A stretch of DNA of 43,253 bases, taken from assembly GCA_947631835.1 (NCBI GenBank), contig CANRMW010000003.1:1-43253 (forward strand), read 5' to 3'. The translations under genes were made by a program, and so were the position numbers. The DNA is from an uncultured Clostridia bacterium (GTDB lineage Bacteria > Bacillota > Clostridia > Oscillospirales > Acutalibacteraceae). Below the pieces are notes generated by a model, which worked only from the letters and a program-made list of their open reading frames with translations, ran no database searches and was not told the origin of the DNA. Positions 16,904 to 26,074 of the stretch are shown here, piece by piece; positions within the stretch are counted from its first letter, which is position 1, and every line of letters starts with the position of its first letter.

Positions 16904-17338
16904 ATGGAAAGAAAACCGATCTTGGATATCAAAATCGACATGATGGGCGAAAGCATCCATCTGGAAGGCGAAAACGGCGCAGTGGATATGATCCCGTTCA
17001 AGGGCAGCGTGCGCGGCGAGATCTTCCGCGGCATCGTGGAGCCCTGCGGCGTGGACACGCAGGTCCTCAACGCCGTGGGCGTGCGGCACATGTCCGCGCG
17101 GTATATGCTGACCGGCGAGGACGGTGCCGGGCAAAAAGCCCATATCTACGTTGAGAACAACGGCTGGTTCGAGGAAGCGCACCGCGCCATGCCGTTTCAC
17201 ACCGTCCCGACGTTTTACACCGACAGCGCCGCGCTCGCGCCCTATCTCCACCGGAATCAGTTCGTCGGCGAGGGGAGCGTCGAGGAAGACGGCCTGCACA
17301 TCCGCTTCTTTGAGATCCCGCACGCCGAAAAGGCTTGA
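16904..17338 (+). CDS. DUF3237-like protein
   Basis: The 144-residue protein has the mixed beta pattern and the ARYMLTGEDGAGQKAHIYVENNGW segment (abbreviated features: Arg-Tyr, Asp-Gly, then Ile-Tyr-Val-Glu-Asn) that recalls DUF3237 proteins, small beta-barrel proteins of unknown role. It has no signal peptide or membrane helix. A GGAAAGGA site precedes the start. It stands alone between the rRNA/tRNA modification gene and a sugar oxidoreductase gene. Family assignment is by eye and moderate. Confidence 0.6.
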   Translation: MERKPILDIKIDMMGESIHLEGENGAVDMIPFKGSVRGEIFRGIVEPCGVDTQVLNAVGVRHMSARYMLTGEDGAGQKAHIYVENNGWFEEAHRAMPFHTVPTFYTDSAALAPYLHRNQFVGEGSVEEDGLHIRFFEIPHAEKA

Positions 17339-17371
17339 CGCGCAGATCTCTCTCCGATTTTTGCGGATTCT

Positions 17372-17400
17372 TCCGCCTGAAAGCGGATCCGGCGTTTTTT
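17372..17400 (+). terminator. Possible terminator after the DUF3237-like gene
   Basis: A short GC-rich foldable stretch (CCGC/GCGG or CGCC/GGCG) ends in six T (17395-17400). The stem is weak. Confidence 0.35.
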
Positions 17401-17448
17401 CGGAAAAAATCCGCTTCAAAACGGAAAGAAACGCCTTTGGATTCGGTG

Positions 17449-17454
17449 TATAAT
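17449..17454 (+). promoter_or_regulatory. Probable -10 of the oxidoreductase gene
   Basis: A consensus TATAAT about 70 bases before the start codon; no -35-like hexamer is visible at the expected place. Confidence 0.35.
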
Positions 17455-17523
17455 GATATGAGAGAAATTGTCGCTTTTTCCGCTTCGGCGGCGAAAGCGT
17501 GCGGAACACCAAGGAGGCGTCAC

Positions 17524-18594
17524 ATGAAAGACATTCGAATCGCCATCATCGGCCACGGCTTTATGGGCCACGAGCACGAAAAAATGCTCTCGGATTTCCC
17601 GGGCATCCGGCTCGTCGGCTTCTCCGACATCGACCCGACGCAGCTCGAGGACGTAGGCCCCGGGCTCAAGCGGTACGCCAGCAACGAGGAGCTGCTGAAC
17701 GACCCCGAGGTGGACGTGGTGATGGTGGTCTGCAACAACAACCAGCACCGCGACATCGTGATCCAGGCCGCGAACGCGAAGAAGGACATCATCTGCGAAA
17801 AACCGGTCGCGATGAGCCTTGCCGAGCTCGACGAGATGGAGGAAGCCTGCCGGAAGAACGGCGTGAAGTTCACCGTGCACCACCAGCGCCGCTTCGACCC
17901 GGATTTCCGCACCGCGAAGGCCGTGTACGATTCCGGCACGCTCGGCGACGTCTACACGATCAAGAACTCCCTCTACGGCTTCAACGGCAATATGCACGAC
18001 TGGCACGTCTTCATCTCCGAGGGCGGCGGCATGCTCTACGACTGGGGCGTACACCTGCTCGACCAGATGCTCTGGATGATGCCCGGCGTGAAGATCAAGT
18101 CCGTGTTCGCGGACGTGCGCAGCGTCATCAACTTCGAGGTGGACGACTACTTCAAGATCCTGATGCGCTTTGAAAACGGCGTCACCGGCGAAGTGGAGCT
18201 CGGCACCTACTACCTCTCCGACCGCAAGGAGGGCAAGTGGTTCGAACGGCACTGGTTCGTCGGCGGGAACAAGGGCACCGCATACGTCGATGGCTTCCAC
18301 CCGGAGGGCAAGATCGTGCGCACCTCCCACCTGCTGCAGAACGTCGGCAACAAGCGCACCATGACCTCCGCCGGACCGACGCGTTCCTTCGGTCCCGCGC
18401 CCGAGGGCACGATCCTCACCGAGCCGCTGCCCGAGGTTCATACCGGCCACGAGAATTACTTTGAAAACTACGTCCGCGCCTACCACGGCGAGGAAGAATT
18501 TCTCGTCAAGATCGACGAGACTCGCCGCGTGCTCCGCCTGATGGACGCGGTCCGGGAATCCGCGAAGACCGGAAGATCCGTTGATTTCGAGTAA
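17524..18594 (+). CDS. Gfo/Idh/MocA family oxidoreductase
   Basis: The 356-residue NAD(P)-dependent enzyme has an N-terminal Rossmann domain (IIGHGFMG, glycines 10, 12 and 15), the conserved CEKPVAMS motif with Lys93 and Pro94, and the C-terminal domain with YDWGVHLLDQM, whose His is the expected catalytic residue. Such enzymes oxidise or reduce sugars, inositols or related polyols in the cytoplasm. The start is set by AAGGAGG at 6 bases; an earlier in-frame extension overlaps the promoter region. Single gene with a strong terminator; the substrate is unknown. Confidence 0.92.
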   Translation: MKDIRIAIIGHGFMGHEHEKMLSDFPGIRLVGFSDIDPTQLEDVGPGLKRYASNEELLNDPEVDVVMVVCNNNQHRDIVIQAANAKKDIICEKPVAMSLAELDEMEEACRKNGVKFTVHHQRRFDPDFRTAKAVYDSGTLGDVYTIKNSLYGFNGNMHDWHVFISEGGGMLYDWGVHLLDQMLWMMPGVKIKSVFADVRSVINFEVDDYFKILMRFENGVTGEVELGTYYLSDRKEGKWFERHWFVGGNKGTAYVDGFHPEGKIVRTSHLLQNVGNKRTMTSAGPTRSFGPAPEGTILTEPLPEVHTGHENYFENYVRAYHGEEEFLVKIDETRRVLRLMDAVRESAKTGRSVDFE

Positions 18595-18609
18595 GCCCTC
18601 TCTCTTTAT

Positions 18610-18648
18610 CCCCGCGAAGCGCCCCTTCGGCCTTCGCGGGGCTTTTTT
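18610..18648 (+). terminator. Terminator of the oxidoreductase gene
   Basis: CCCCGCGAAG (18610-18619) pairs with CTTCGCGGGG (18632-18641), followed by CTTTTTT. Confidence 0.9.
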
Positions 18649-18662
18649 CTCCCTCACACGCG

Positions 18663-18689
18663 AAAAACCCGGACCTTTCGGTCCGGGCT
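18663..18689 (-). terminator. Terminator of the GH5/esterase operon
   Basis: On the minus strand CCCGGACC/GGTCCGGG with a four-base loop runs into five T. It lies 43 bases after the esterase stop. Confidence 0.85.
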
Positions 18690-18731
18690 TGCTCTTTGGG
18701 AAAAGAGCTCTTGGTTTCACGCCGCCGGCGA

Positions 18732-20315
18732 TCAGAAGACCCACGCGTTGCCGCTCTCCTCGTCGTCCGGGTCGGGCGTTTTGAACTCGAAGCGGAACGG
18801 CGGCTTATACTGCTGCACGAGCGGCAGAAGCACATCCTGCATATTCTCGCGCACATAGGGCTCGTCGTCAAAGACCATCGTCACGGTTTTGTCCTTCCCG
18901 CAGGCCTCCCAGCGCGGCAGGCCGTCCGCGTTCGGGTCGCCGGTGCGCGCGAAGTTCACGAACGCTGCGGACATCGTCTTTTCCAACTTCTCATAGTTCT
19001 TCTGGTGGCAGAGCGGGATCAGCTCCGCGTTGTGGAAGAAATACGGGATATCCGAGCAGTGCCACGCCGCGCGGCCGCCGTCGTAATCGAAGACCTTCGC
19101 GAAAACGTAATTGTACACCGGCGCCTCGGCCTCCGCCGCCTTCTTCTTCACATACGCCACGGTGGAGGGCAGGAACATCGTCTCGAGGTCGGACGCATAG
19201 ACCTCGTTCGTGTTCGGGTACTGGCGGCGGAACTCCGCGAGGATCTTCTCCCCGCCCTCTTCGCCGTAATATTCCTTGACGATGCGCTCGCGCTCCGGGA
19301 CGGAGAGCGCCTCGCGGTCGCCGTAGTCGCCCGGGAAGCCGAACTCCGCGATCACCGTGCCGACGATCGTCGGGACCTTCAGTGCGCTCGCGCTGAAATC
19401 GCCCTCGAGCGGGTCGCAGGTGTAGTATGCGTTCGGCTTCGGCGTCCAGCCGACGCGCTTGCCTTCCTTCTGGAACTTCACCGTCGCCTTGTTCACCGCC
19501 CAGATGAACTGCGGCACCGGCACCTTTTCGAGCTTCTCCACGTCTTTCTCGTCGATGTGGAGCTGCTGCATGATCTCCAACGCGAGCTCCTTCGCCGAGC
19601 AGTCGGAGTTGAAATCGCCCGCCGGGATCACGCCGCTCATGACGATCATCTTCTGGAAGAGGCCCTCCGCCTCGGGGATCTGCCCGAGCACCGTGACCTT
19701 CCCGCCGCCGCCGGACTGCCCGAAGATCGTGACGTTTTCCGGATCGCCGCCGAAATTCGCGATGTTGGTGTGTACCCAGCGCAGCGCCTCCACGAGATCC
19801 GCCATGCCGACGTTGACGGAGTTCCAATACTTCTCGCCGAAGTCGGAGAGGTCGAGGTATCCGAACGCGTTGAGCCGGTGGTTGACGGAAACGACCACCA
19901 CGTCGTCGAGCTTCGCGAGGTTGAAGCCGTCGTAGCAGACCTGCTCGATGGAGCTGCCCGCCGAATACCCGCCGCCGTGGATCCAGAACATCACAGGCTT
20001 CTTCGCGTTCGGGTCGCACGCGGTCGTCCACACGTTGAGATACTGGCAGTGCTCGCTGCTCGGCCAGAAGCGGTGCGGCGTCATGACCTCGCCGGTCGGC
20101 ATCGGCTCGTTCAGCACCGGGCAGATCATCCCGTAGCTGCCCGCGTCCTTCACGCCCTCCCACGGGGAGACCGGTTCGGGCATCTGGAAGCGCTTCGCCT
20201 TCGCGTAGCGGATGCCGTAGAAGTGATCCACGCCGTCATAGTGGAAGCCGCGCAGCTTCCCCGCCTTCGTCTCCACGATGGGCGCGGTCTTGTTCATGTA
20301 AAATTCCTTTGCCAT
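18732..20315 (-). CDS. Carboxylesterase type B
   Basis: The 527-residue alpha/beta-hydrolase has the oxyanion motif HGGGYSAG (113-116), the nucleophile elbow FGQSGGG with Ser201 (canonical GESAG) and AWHCSDIPYFF carrying the probable catalytic His. It lacks a signal peptide, so it would cleave ester groups, for example acetyl groups, from imported sugars in the cytoplasm. An in-frame Met at residue 7 (MNKTAP) is an alternative start, but GGAGGAAA before 20315 favours the longer form. It is 13 bases downstream of the GH5 gene, so the two are co-transcribed, consistent with joint removal of esters and glycosidic bonds. Confidence 0.9.
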   Translation of the reverse strand: MAKEFYMNKTAPIVETKAGKLRGFHYDGVDHFYGIRYAKAKRFQMPEPVSPWEGVKDAGSYGMICPVLNEPMPTGEVMTPHRFWPSSEHCQYLNVWTTACDPNAKKPVMFWIHGGGYSAGSSIEQVCYDGFNLAKLDDVVVVSVNHRLNAFGYLDLSDFGEKYWNSVNVGMADLVEALRWVHTNIANFGGDPENVTIFGQSGGGGKVTVLGQIPEAEGLFQKMIVMSGVIPAGDFNSDCSAKELALEIMQQLHIDEKDVEKLEKVPVPQFIWAVNKATVKFQKEGKRVGWTPKPNAYYTCDPLEGDFSASALKVPTIVGTVIAEFGFPGDYGDREALSVPERERIVKEYYGEEGGEKILAEFRRQYPNTNEVYASDLETMFLPSTVAYVKKKAAEAEAPVYNYVFAKVFDYDGGRAAWHCSDIPYFFHNAELIPLCHQKNYEKLEKTMSAAFVNFARTGDPNADGLPRWEACGKDKTVTMVFDDEPYVRENMQDVLLPLVQQYKPPFRFEFKTPDPDDEESGNAWVF

Positions 20316-20328
20316 GCTTTTTCCTCCT

Positions 20329-22041
20329 TTAATAGGCGAACTGAACAGCCTTGAGCGTCAGTGTGCCTTCTTTGACGACGACCTTCACGGTCTGCTCGGC
20401 TCCCGCGGGGATCGTGACCTTCTCGCTCATCCGCGGCTGCAGGATGTCTCCCGCCTCGAGATGCACGGAACCGACGGATTCGCCGTTGCAGAAGAGCTCG
20501 ACCTCGCACGCGCCCACGCCCTCGAGCGCGACGGTGCAGGGCTTTTCGACCTCGCGCACGGTGTAGTTCGCAAACTCCCCGGCCTGCAGCTCCAGCGCGA
20601 GGTCCTGCAGCGGGTCGTAGCGCTCCTCGTTCCGGTCCTCGTACCACGCGAACTTCGGATACGGCAGCGCCTTGTCGGTCGCCCAGACGAGCTTCGTGTG
20701 ATCCTCCAGACGGAAGTTCAGGTAGTTCGAAAGCTCCCAGTTCCCGTAGTACCGCTTGCCGTCCTCGGTCCACATATCATACGCCGCGCCGGGCAGGCGG
20801 ATGTCCGGGTGCTTCGCCGCGATGCGCGGGTTGTCCCGGTGGATCTCGCAGTGCTCCAGCTTCGTCAGCTCGATAAACTCATCCATGATCCGGATGCTCT
20901 CCGCATAGGACGGGCGCGGGCCGACCATTTGGAACTTCTGGATCTTCTCCCAGTCCTTCGGAAGCGGATGGTTGACCGGGCCGTGGCCGCCGGGGCCGTG
21001 CGGGTCTCTCGCCGTCTTCCAGCCCCACGGGGTGTACGCGACGCCGTAATGCGCGCAGATGTCATAGAATACCGCGTCGTTGATCGGCCCCGCGCCGCAC
21101 TCTCCGAGCCACAGCGGGACGTTCAGCTCCTCGCGCTTGAGCAGCCACGGATAGAGGTCGCGGATCTCCGGCGAAGCGCCGTACAGATGGATGGAGATCG
21201 CCCAGTTATGGCACTCCTCGTCGTACTGGCGGTTGAAGATGCGCGCGTCGCGGGCGTATTTCGCGCCCTCGAGGAAGATGATGTGCTCCTTGTCGATCTT
21301 CCGGATCCGCGCGATGCAGTCGTCGTAGTATTTGACGAGCAGTGGGATGTATTCGTGCTGTACCGGCGAGGAGACCGGCTCGTTGATGAGGTCGTATCCC
21401 GCGACGATCCAGCGCTTCCCGAAGCGGCGCACGATCTCCTCCCAGAGGATGATCTGCCGCTCGGTGCTCTCCTCGTCGAGGAAGACGGAGGGGTACTCGC
21501 AGAAGAGCGAGTCGCCCGTCGCGCCGTTGTTGCCGCCGACCACGCCGTGCATATCGAGGATCGCATAGATGCGGTGCTTCTCACACCAGTCGATCACGTT
21601 GGCGAGGCGCTGGAAACCCCCTTCGTTAAAGGCGATGCCCGGCTCCTCGTAGAGCAGCGCGTTCGCGTTCAGCACGACGCGCACGCAGTTGAAGCCCATC
21701 TCCGCCATCAGCGCGATGTCTTCCTCGCGCAGGTGGTTTTCCTCCCAGCGGTCCCAGAACGTCTCGAGGTACTTCTGCCCGCACAGCTCGCGGATCTGCT
21801 GGCTGACGAAGCGGCGGGAGGTCCACCGCTCGGGATTGTGGTCCTTGCCGGGACCGGGGAACAGGATGAACTTGAACGTGTCGCGGGGCAGCGGCGCGGA
21901 GCCGATCATAAAGCCCTCGACGTTCTCCCAGTTCGCGGCGCCGTAGCCGTGCAGGACGATCTCCTGCCCCTCGCCGTTGACGAACCGCGTGCCCTCGCAG
22001 CGCAGAACGCCCTTGACATACTCGTTTGTAAATTTGCTCAT
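20329..22041 (-). CDS. Glycoside hydrolase family 5-like enzyme
   Basis: The 570-residue protein has a GH5-type barrel (about 1-440): ILDMHGVVGG, YDLINEPVSS with acid/base Glu221, the IHLYG segment (His285, Tyr287) and PLWLGECG with nucleophile Glu314. Residues after about 470 form a beta-rich tail with the look of a small accessory domain. There is no signal peptide, so it should hydrolyse imported beta-glycans or glycosides inside the cell. It lies downstream of the permease and binding protein genes and upstream of the esterase. AGGAAAGGTGA precedes the start. Substrate (glucan, mannan or glycoside) is not decidable. Confidence 0.88.
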   Translation of the reverse strand: MSKFTNEYVKGVLRCEGTRFVNGEGQEIVLHGYGAANWENVEGFMIGSAPLPRDTFKFILFPGPGKDHNPERWTSRRFVSQQIRELCGQKYLETFWDRWEENHLREEDIALMAEMGFNCVRVVLNANALLYEEPGIAFNEGGFQRLANVIDWCEKHRIYAILDMHGVVGGNNGATGDSLFCEYPSVFLDEESTERQIILWEEIVRRFGKRWIVAGYDLINEPVSSPVQHEYIPLLVKYYDDCIARIRKIDKEHIIFLEGAKYARDARIFNRQYDEECHNWAISIHLYGASPEIRDLYPWLLKREELNVPLWLGECGAGPINDAVFYDICAHYGVAYTPWGWKTARDPHGPGGHGPVNHPLPKDWEKIQKFQMVGPRPSYAESIRIMDEFIELTKLEHCEIHRDNPRIAAKHPDIRLPGAAYDMWTEDGKRYYGNWELSNYLNFRLEDHTKLVWATDKALPYPKFAWYEDRNEERYDPLQDLALELQAGEFANYTVREVEKPCTVALEGVGACEVELFCNGESVGSVHLEAGDILQPRMSEKVTIPAGAEQTVKVVVKEGTLTLKAVQFAY

Positions 22042-22068
22042 GGATGCTCACCTTTCCTGAAACGCCCC

Positions 22069-22113
22069 GGAGGGAGAGCGGAGGCAGACAAAGCGTCTCT
22101 CCGCCCTCCCTCC
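22069..22113 (-). other. Intercistronic stem-loop between binding protein and GH5 genes
   Basis: Arms 22069-22083 and 22099-22113 pair over 15 positions with one mismatch, and an inner AGAC/GTCT extends the stem. There is no T-tract, so it is probably an mRNA processing or 3'-stabilising structure. Confidence 0.6.
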
Positions 22114-22143
22114 AGAGGAAATGGTCTCTGAAATTTTTCGCGC

Positions 22144-23862
22144 TTATCTCGCGAGATAGCGGTCGTAAATGTCCTGATAGGTGTCGATGACGTCCTGATA
22201 CCCGTACTGCAGGAGCTGCGCCTTGAAGTCCTCAAAGCTGGTGTCGTCCTCGCCGATGATGTAGTTGATCGTGTGCTCCTGGATCAGCGTGGTGATGGCG
22301 GTCAGCTTGGAGTTGGTGGCGGTGCCCTCCTCGTCGGTGGGGGTCAGGCTGCGGACCGGCATGGAAACGTTCGTCTCCGGCGCGCTCCAAATATTCACGG
22401 CCTCCATCTGCTGGTTGACGCCGCCCGCGGCCGCGGTGGAGATCTTCTCGCTCGCGACGGCATTGTGCTTGCCGAGCCAGCAGTTGCCCCAGTCGAGGCA
22501 GTAGCGCTCAAGAATGGCGGAGGGGCCTTCGGGATTCGTCAGGACCTTCTCGGTGAACTGCGGCTCGCCGTCCACCATCTCATAGGTGTCGCCCTCGATG
22601 CCGTACCAGCTCAGCAGCTCGCCCTCTTCGGAATAGAGGAAGTCGAGCCATTTCGCGGCGAGGACCGGATCCTTGCAGGAGGTGGAGATGAAGATCGTGT
22701 CCTTCGCGATGATGCGTTCCGCGCTCTGGACCGGCTTATCGCCTTCGTTGAGCGCCGGCGCGGCGATCGGCTGCAGGAACTCGTCCGGGTTGTTGACCAT
22801 GTGCATCTGCGCGTAGTTGTTGCCCGTGAACGCGGAGAGGATCAGGCTGTACATCAGCTTTTCGTTGTTCTCCACGGAGGCCGGCGTGTCGAGGTAATAG
22901 TTGAAGGAAGTGAAGTTCGGATCGATCAGGCCCTCGGAATACCACTCGCGCATCGTGTCCAGATATTCGCCGTAGCCGTCGAGCAGCACGCCCGCGACGA
23001 CCTTGTCGCCGTCAAGCTGGAGATAGTCGCGGCTGAGGGTCGAAACGCCCCAGGAGAGCGCCAGCGCGGAACCGCCGTTCGTGTCGAGCATCAGCGGATA
23101 GTCCATGCCGCTTTCCTTCGCCTTCACGAGCGCGTCATGCCAGCCCGCAACGGTGGTCGGCTCTTCGAGCCCGAGGCTCTCCAGGATGTCCTTGCGGTAG
23201 GCGAGGCCCTGATAGGTGCCCTCGGATTCCGCCGTGCCGTCGCCGCCGACGATGACCTTGATGCAGCTCATCTTCCCGCTGTCGGAGGTCGCCTCACGGC
23301 GGGCTTCCTCGCTGTTGTTCAGATAGTTCATGTAGTTGGGCATATACTTGCGGATGAGCGAGTCGTGATCCTCATAGACCACGCCGTCCTCGATGCCCTT
23401 CTCGATGCCGCCCGGATACGCTTCGGACGCCGGATAAACGATGTCCGGATACTCGGAGGCGGCGAGCAGGATGCCCAGCTTTTCAGCGGCCTCGTTCACG
23501 CCGACCGGCACCCAGTTGATGTGCACGTTCGTCAGCTCTTCCATCTTCTTGACGCCCTCGATCTCGTTGAGGTCCGTCATGACGGCGCCGCTGTACACGG
23601 CCCAGACGGAAAGCTCCGCCTTTTCTTCGGAAAGGGGAAGGGTCAGGGGCTCGGGCTCGCCGGTGTCTTCGGCGCCCGTCTCGCCTTCGGCGGTCTCTCC
23701 GCCCGCGGTCTCCCCGCCGGCGTTCGCGCCGCTGCCGGACTCCCCGGCCGTGTTCGGGGTAGAAGTGCTCGTGCCCGCTCCGCTGCCGCCGCCGCACGCG
23801 GTGAAAACGGAAACCGCCATGCACAGGACCAGCAGAAGCGCCAGGATCTTCTTGATGTTCAT
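22144..23862 (-). CDS. Sugar ABC transporter substrate-binding lipoprotein (LipO-type)
   Basis: The 572-residue protein starts with a lipoprotein signal peptide (MNIKKILALLLVLC..., lipobox VFTAC, Cys23), then a Gly/Ser/Thr/Glu-rich linker to about residue 70 and a large periplasmic-binding-protein-like fold. This matches the long LipO/LplA-type binding proteins that feed oligosaccharides to Lpl/Ytc permeases. It would be anchored outside the membrane. The two permease genes lie directly upstream (25-base gap). A stable stem-loop after the gene may raise its level relative to the enzymes downstream. The ligand is unknown. Confidence 0.92.
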   Translation of the reverse strand: MNIKKILALLLVLCMAVSVFTACGGGSGAGTSTSTPNTAGESGSGANAGGETAGGETAEGETGAEDTGEPEPLTLPLSEEKAELSVWAVYSGAVMTDLNEIEGVKKMEELTNVHINWVPVGVNEAAEKLGILLAASEYPDIVYPASEAYPGGIEKGIEDGVVYEDHDSLIRKYMPNYMNYLNNSEEARREATSDSGKMSCIKVIVGGDGTAESEGTYQGLAYRKDILESLGLEEPTTVAGWHDALVKAKESGMDYPLMLDTNGGSALALSWGVSTLSRDYLQLDGDKVVAGVLLDGYGEYLDTMREWYSEGLIDPNFTSFNYYLDTPASVENNEKLMYSLILSAFTGNNYAQMHMVNNPDEFLQPIAAPALNEGDKPVQSAERIIAKDTIFISTSCKDPVLAAKWLDFLYSEEGELLSWYGIEGDTYEMVDGEPQFTEKVLTNPEGPSAILERYCLDWGNCWLGKHNAVASEKISTAAAGGVNQQMEAVNIWSAPETNVSMPVRSLTPTDEEGTATNSKLTAITTLIQEHTINYIIGEDDTSFEDFKAQLLQYGYQDVIDTYQDIYDRYLAR

Positions 23863-23887
23863 TGTGGTTGCTCCTTTTTTGATGTTT

Positions 23888-24784
23888 TTATGACTTTACC
23901 GCGCCAACGGTCATGCCGGTAACGAAATACTTTTGGACGAAGGGATAGGCGCACAGAATCGGAAGCGTGGAGACGACGATCGCCGCATACTCGATGCTCC
24001 GCGAATACATGGTCGTCGTGCTCACATCCGATGCGGAGGTGATCTCCTTCGTGGACTGGAACAGGATGCTCCTCAGCGCCATCTGCAGCGGATAGAGATC
24101 CGTGCGGGTGGGCAGGTAGAGCAGGGCGGACATATAATCGTTCCACTTCATGACGACCGTGAAGAGCATGATCACCGCGAAGGTGGATTTGCACAGCGGG
24201 AGGATGATCCGGAACATGATCACGAAGTCGTTCGCGCCGTCCAGCCGCGCCGCCTCCTCGAGCGCGTCGGAGATGTCCTGCATCGACGTGCGCATGAGGA
24301 TGATGTTGAAGACGCTCAGCGAACCCGGGATCACCATCGCGCTGACGGTATCCAGCATCCCCAGCTTGCTGATGACCATGTAGGTCGGGATCATGCCGCC
24401 GTTGAAGAGCATGGTAAACGAGATGATGAGCATGAACGTGTTCCGGTAGAAGAACCTGCGGCGGCTGAACACATACCCCGCGATCACCGTAAAGACGCCC
24501 GTCGTGATGCAGGAGAGGACGATGAAGAGCAGCGTGTTCGCGTAGCCGGACCAAAGGCTCTTATACTGCAGGATCATGCTGTACGCGTTCGGGTCCACGT
24601 TCTTCAGCGGATAAAGGACCAGACCTTTCGAGACGTTCAGCTCCGTCGGGTTGCTGATGCTGGACATGACGACATGCCAGATCGGCACGAAGCAGACGAA
24701 CGAAACGGCGAGCAGGAAAAGGACCGCGAACACCAGAAACACCGCTCTGGCCTTGGTCATTTTGTAGTTCAGTCTTCTTTCCAC
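23888..24784 (-). CDS. Carbohydrate ABC transporter permease (LplC/YtcP-type)
   Basis: The 298-residue membrane protein has six helices and the EAA loop EEAARLDGANDFVIMFRIILPL, which docks the ATPase, and ends with CAYPFVQKYFVTGMTVGAVKS as in the MalG-like subfamily. The start is GTG at 24784, about 10 bases after AGGAGG. It pairs with the permease encoded just upstream. No ATPase gene is in the operon, so a shared MsmX-type ATPase is expected elsewhere. Confidence 0.93.
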   Translation of the reverse strand: MERRLNYKMTKARAVFLVFAVLFLLAVSFVCFVPIWHVVMSSISNPTELNVSKGLVLYPLKNVDPNAYSMILQYKSLWSGYANTLLFIVLSCITTGVFTVIAGYVFSRRRFFYRNTFMLIISFTMLFNGGMIPTYMVISKLGMLDTVSAMVIPGSLSVFNIILMRTSMQDISDALEEAARLDGANDFVIMFRIILPLCKSTFAVIMLFTVVMKWNDYMSALLYLPTRTDLYPLQMALRSILFQSTKEITSASDVSTTTMYSRSIEYAAIVVSTLPILCAYPFVQKYFVTGMTVGAVKS

Positions 24785-24799
24785 TTTCGTTTCGCCTCC

Positions 24800-25792
24800 T
24801 CAGAACATGGACGTGCCCGAAAGCACTTTGGTGATCTTGTTCGTCGTCAGGAGCAGGATCGTGCCGATGATTGAATTGAACAGGCCGACCGCGGTCGAAA
24901 GCCCGTAATCCGCTTCCGTGATGCCCATGCGGTAGACGTAGGAGTTGATCACGTCGGAGAACTCGTAGTTTGCCGGGCCATAGAGCAGCAGGATCTTGTC
25001 CGCCGGGACAGAGAACACCGCGCCCATGCGCATGATGAGCATCATGATGACCATCGGCGTGATGCCCGGGATCGTCACATGCAAAAGCTGCTTCCACTTG
25101 CCCGCGCCGTCCACATACGCCGCCTCATACAATTCCTGATCGACGCCGCTCAGCGCCGAGAGGTAGATGATCGAGCCGTAGCCGAGGCCCTGCCACATAT
25201 TCTGCAGGACGTAGATCAGCCAGAAGTTGCTTTTCTGATTGATGAGGTTCACGCTCTCCCCGCCTGTGATGTTCGCGACGAGCACGGAGATCGGGCCGCC
25301 CGCCTCCGTGAAATCCATGACGAGGCCGCACGCGACGACCGCAGAGATGAAGTACGGCATATAGCTGATGGTCTGCACCGTCTTCTTGAACGCCTTCTGC
25401 GTGATCTCGTTGAGGATGAGCGCGAAGAGGATCGGTGCCGGGAAGTTGATGACGAAGTCGAGCACGCCGATGCAGATCGTGTTGCGGAGCAGACGCCCCA
25501 CATACGGGCCGGAGAAGAAATTGATGAAGTTGTCAAACCCGATCCATTTGCTGCCGAACAGCCCTCTCGCCGGCGCATACCGCTCGAAGGCCATCAGAAG
25601 CCCGGCCATCGGCGCGTAGTTGAACACGGCGAAATAGGCGAGGATCAGGATCAGAAGAATGTAGACGACCGCGTTTCTCTTGATGTCGAGCCGCAGATTG
25701 TGGGGGACCGCCCGCACGCCGCCGTCCAGGATGTACCCGCCAAATGTGGACCCGCCTTGGTTTTCCGGTTTTGCCTTCGGTTTTCGCGGCAT
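24800..25792 (-). CDS. Carbohydrate ABC transporter permease (LplB-type)
   Basis: The 330-residue permease has a cytoplasmic N-terminus, about six helices starting with VYILLILILAYFAVFNYAP, and the EAA loop YEAAYVDGAGKWKQLLHVTIPG. It is the MalF-like partner of the next gene and the first gene of the importer-GH5-esterase operon. GGGAGGG stands 7 bases before the start. Confidence 0.93.
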   Translation of the reverse strand: MPRKPKAKPENQGGSTFGGYILDGGVRAVPHNLRLDIKRNAVVYILLILILAYFAVFNYAPMAGLLMAFERYAPARGLFGSKWIGFDNFINFFSGPYVGRLLRNTICIGVLDFVINFPAPILFALILNEITQKAFKKTVQTISYMPYFISAVVACGLVMDFTEAGGPISVLVANITGGESVNLINQKSNFWLIYVLQNMWQGLGYGSIIYLSALSGVDQELYEAAYVDGAGKWKQLLHVTIPGITPMVIMMLIMRMGAVFSVPADKILLLYGPANYEFSDVINSYVYRMGITEADYGLSTAVGLFNSIIGTILLLTTNKITKVLSGTSMF

Positions 25793-25855
25793 CCCGTATC
25801 CCTCCCTGTGTTTTGCGCTGATTTTTTACTCTCAGCGAAGGATTTTTGTGTTTTT

Positions 25856-25861
25856 ATTATA
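25856..25861 (-). promoter_or_regulatory. Probable -10 of the first importer operon
   Basis: TATAAT on the minus strand lies 64 bases before the first permease gene. The -35 position reads ATGCGG, far from consensus, which would suit an activator-dependent promoter; AraC-type regulators lie nearby. Confidence 0.5.
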
Positions 25862-25965
25862 GCGTCCGTTTCCGCGCGCCGCATTCCGTTTTGTTTTCAG
25901 ATTTTGTCGAATTTGCTTCCTCTTCTTTTTCAAAAACGGGGTTTGGAAAAAATCGGATAGAAAAT

Positions 25966-26006
25966 TGAAAAGGCCCGGCCCGTTTTCTCAACGGGTCAGG
26001 TCTTTT
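25966..26006 (-). terminator. Terminator of the AraC-GH39 regulator gene
   Basis: On the minus strand CCTGACCCGTT pairs imperfectly with AACGGGCCGGG and is followed by CCTTTTC. It separates the regulator gene from the importer operon downstream. Confidence 0.6.
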
Positions 26007-26074
26007 CATATCGTTCTATCCTTTTTTATCACAGGCTGCCCGAGCACCGCAGCCGTTGCGTTTTAAAATCCGCC

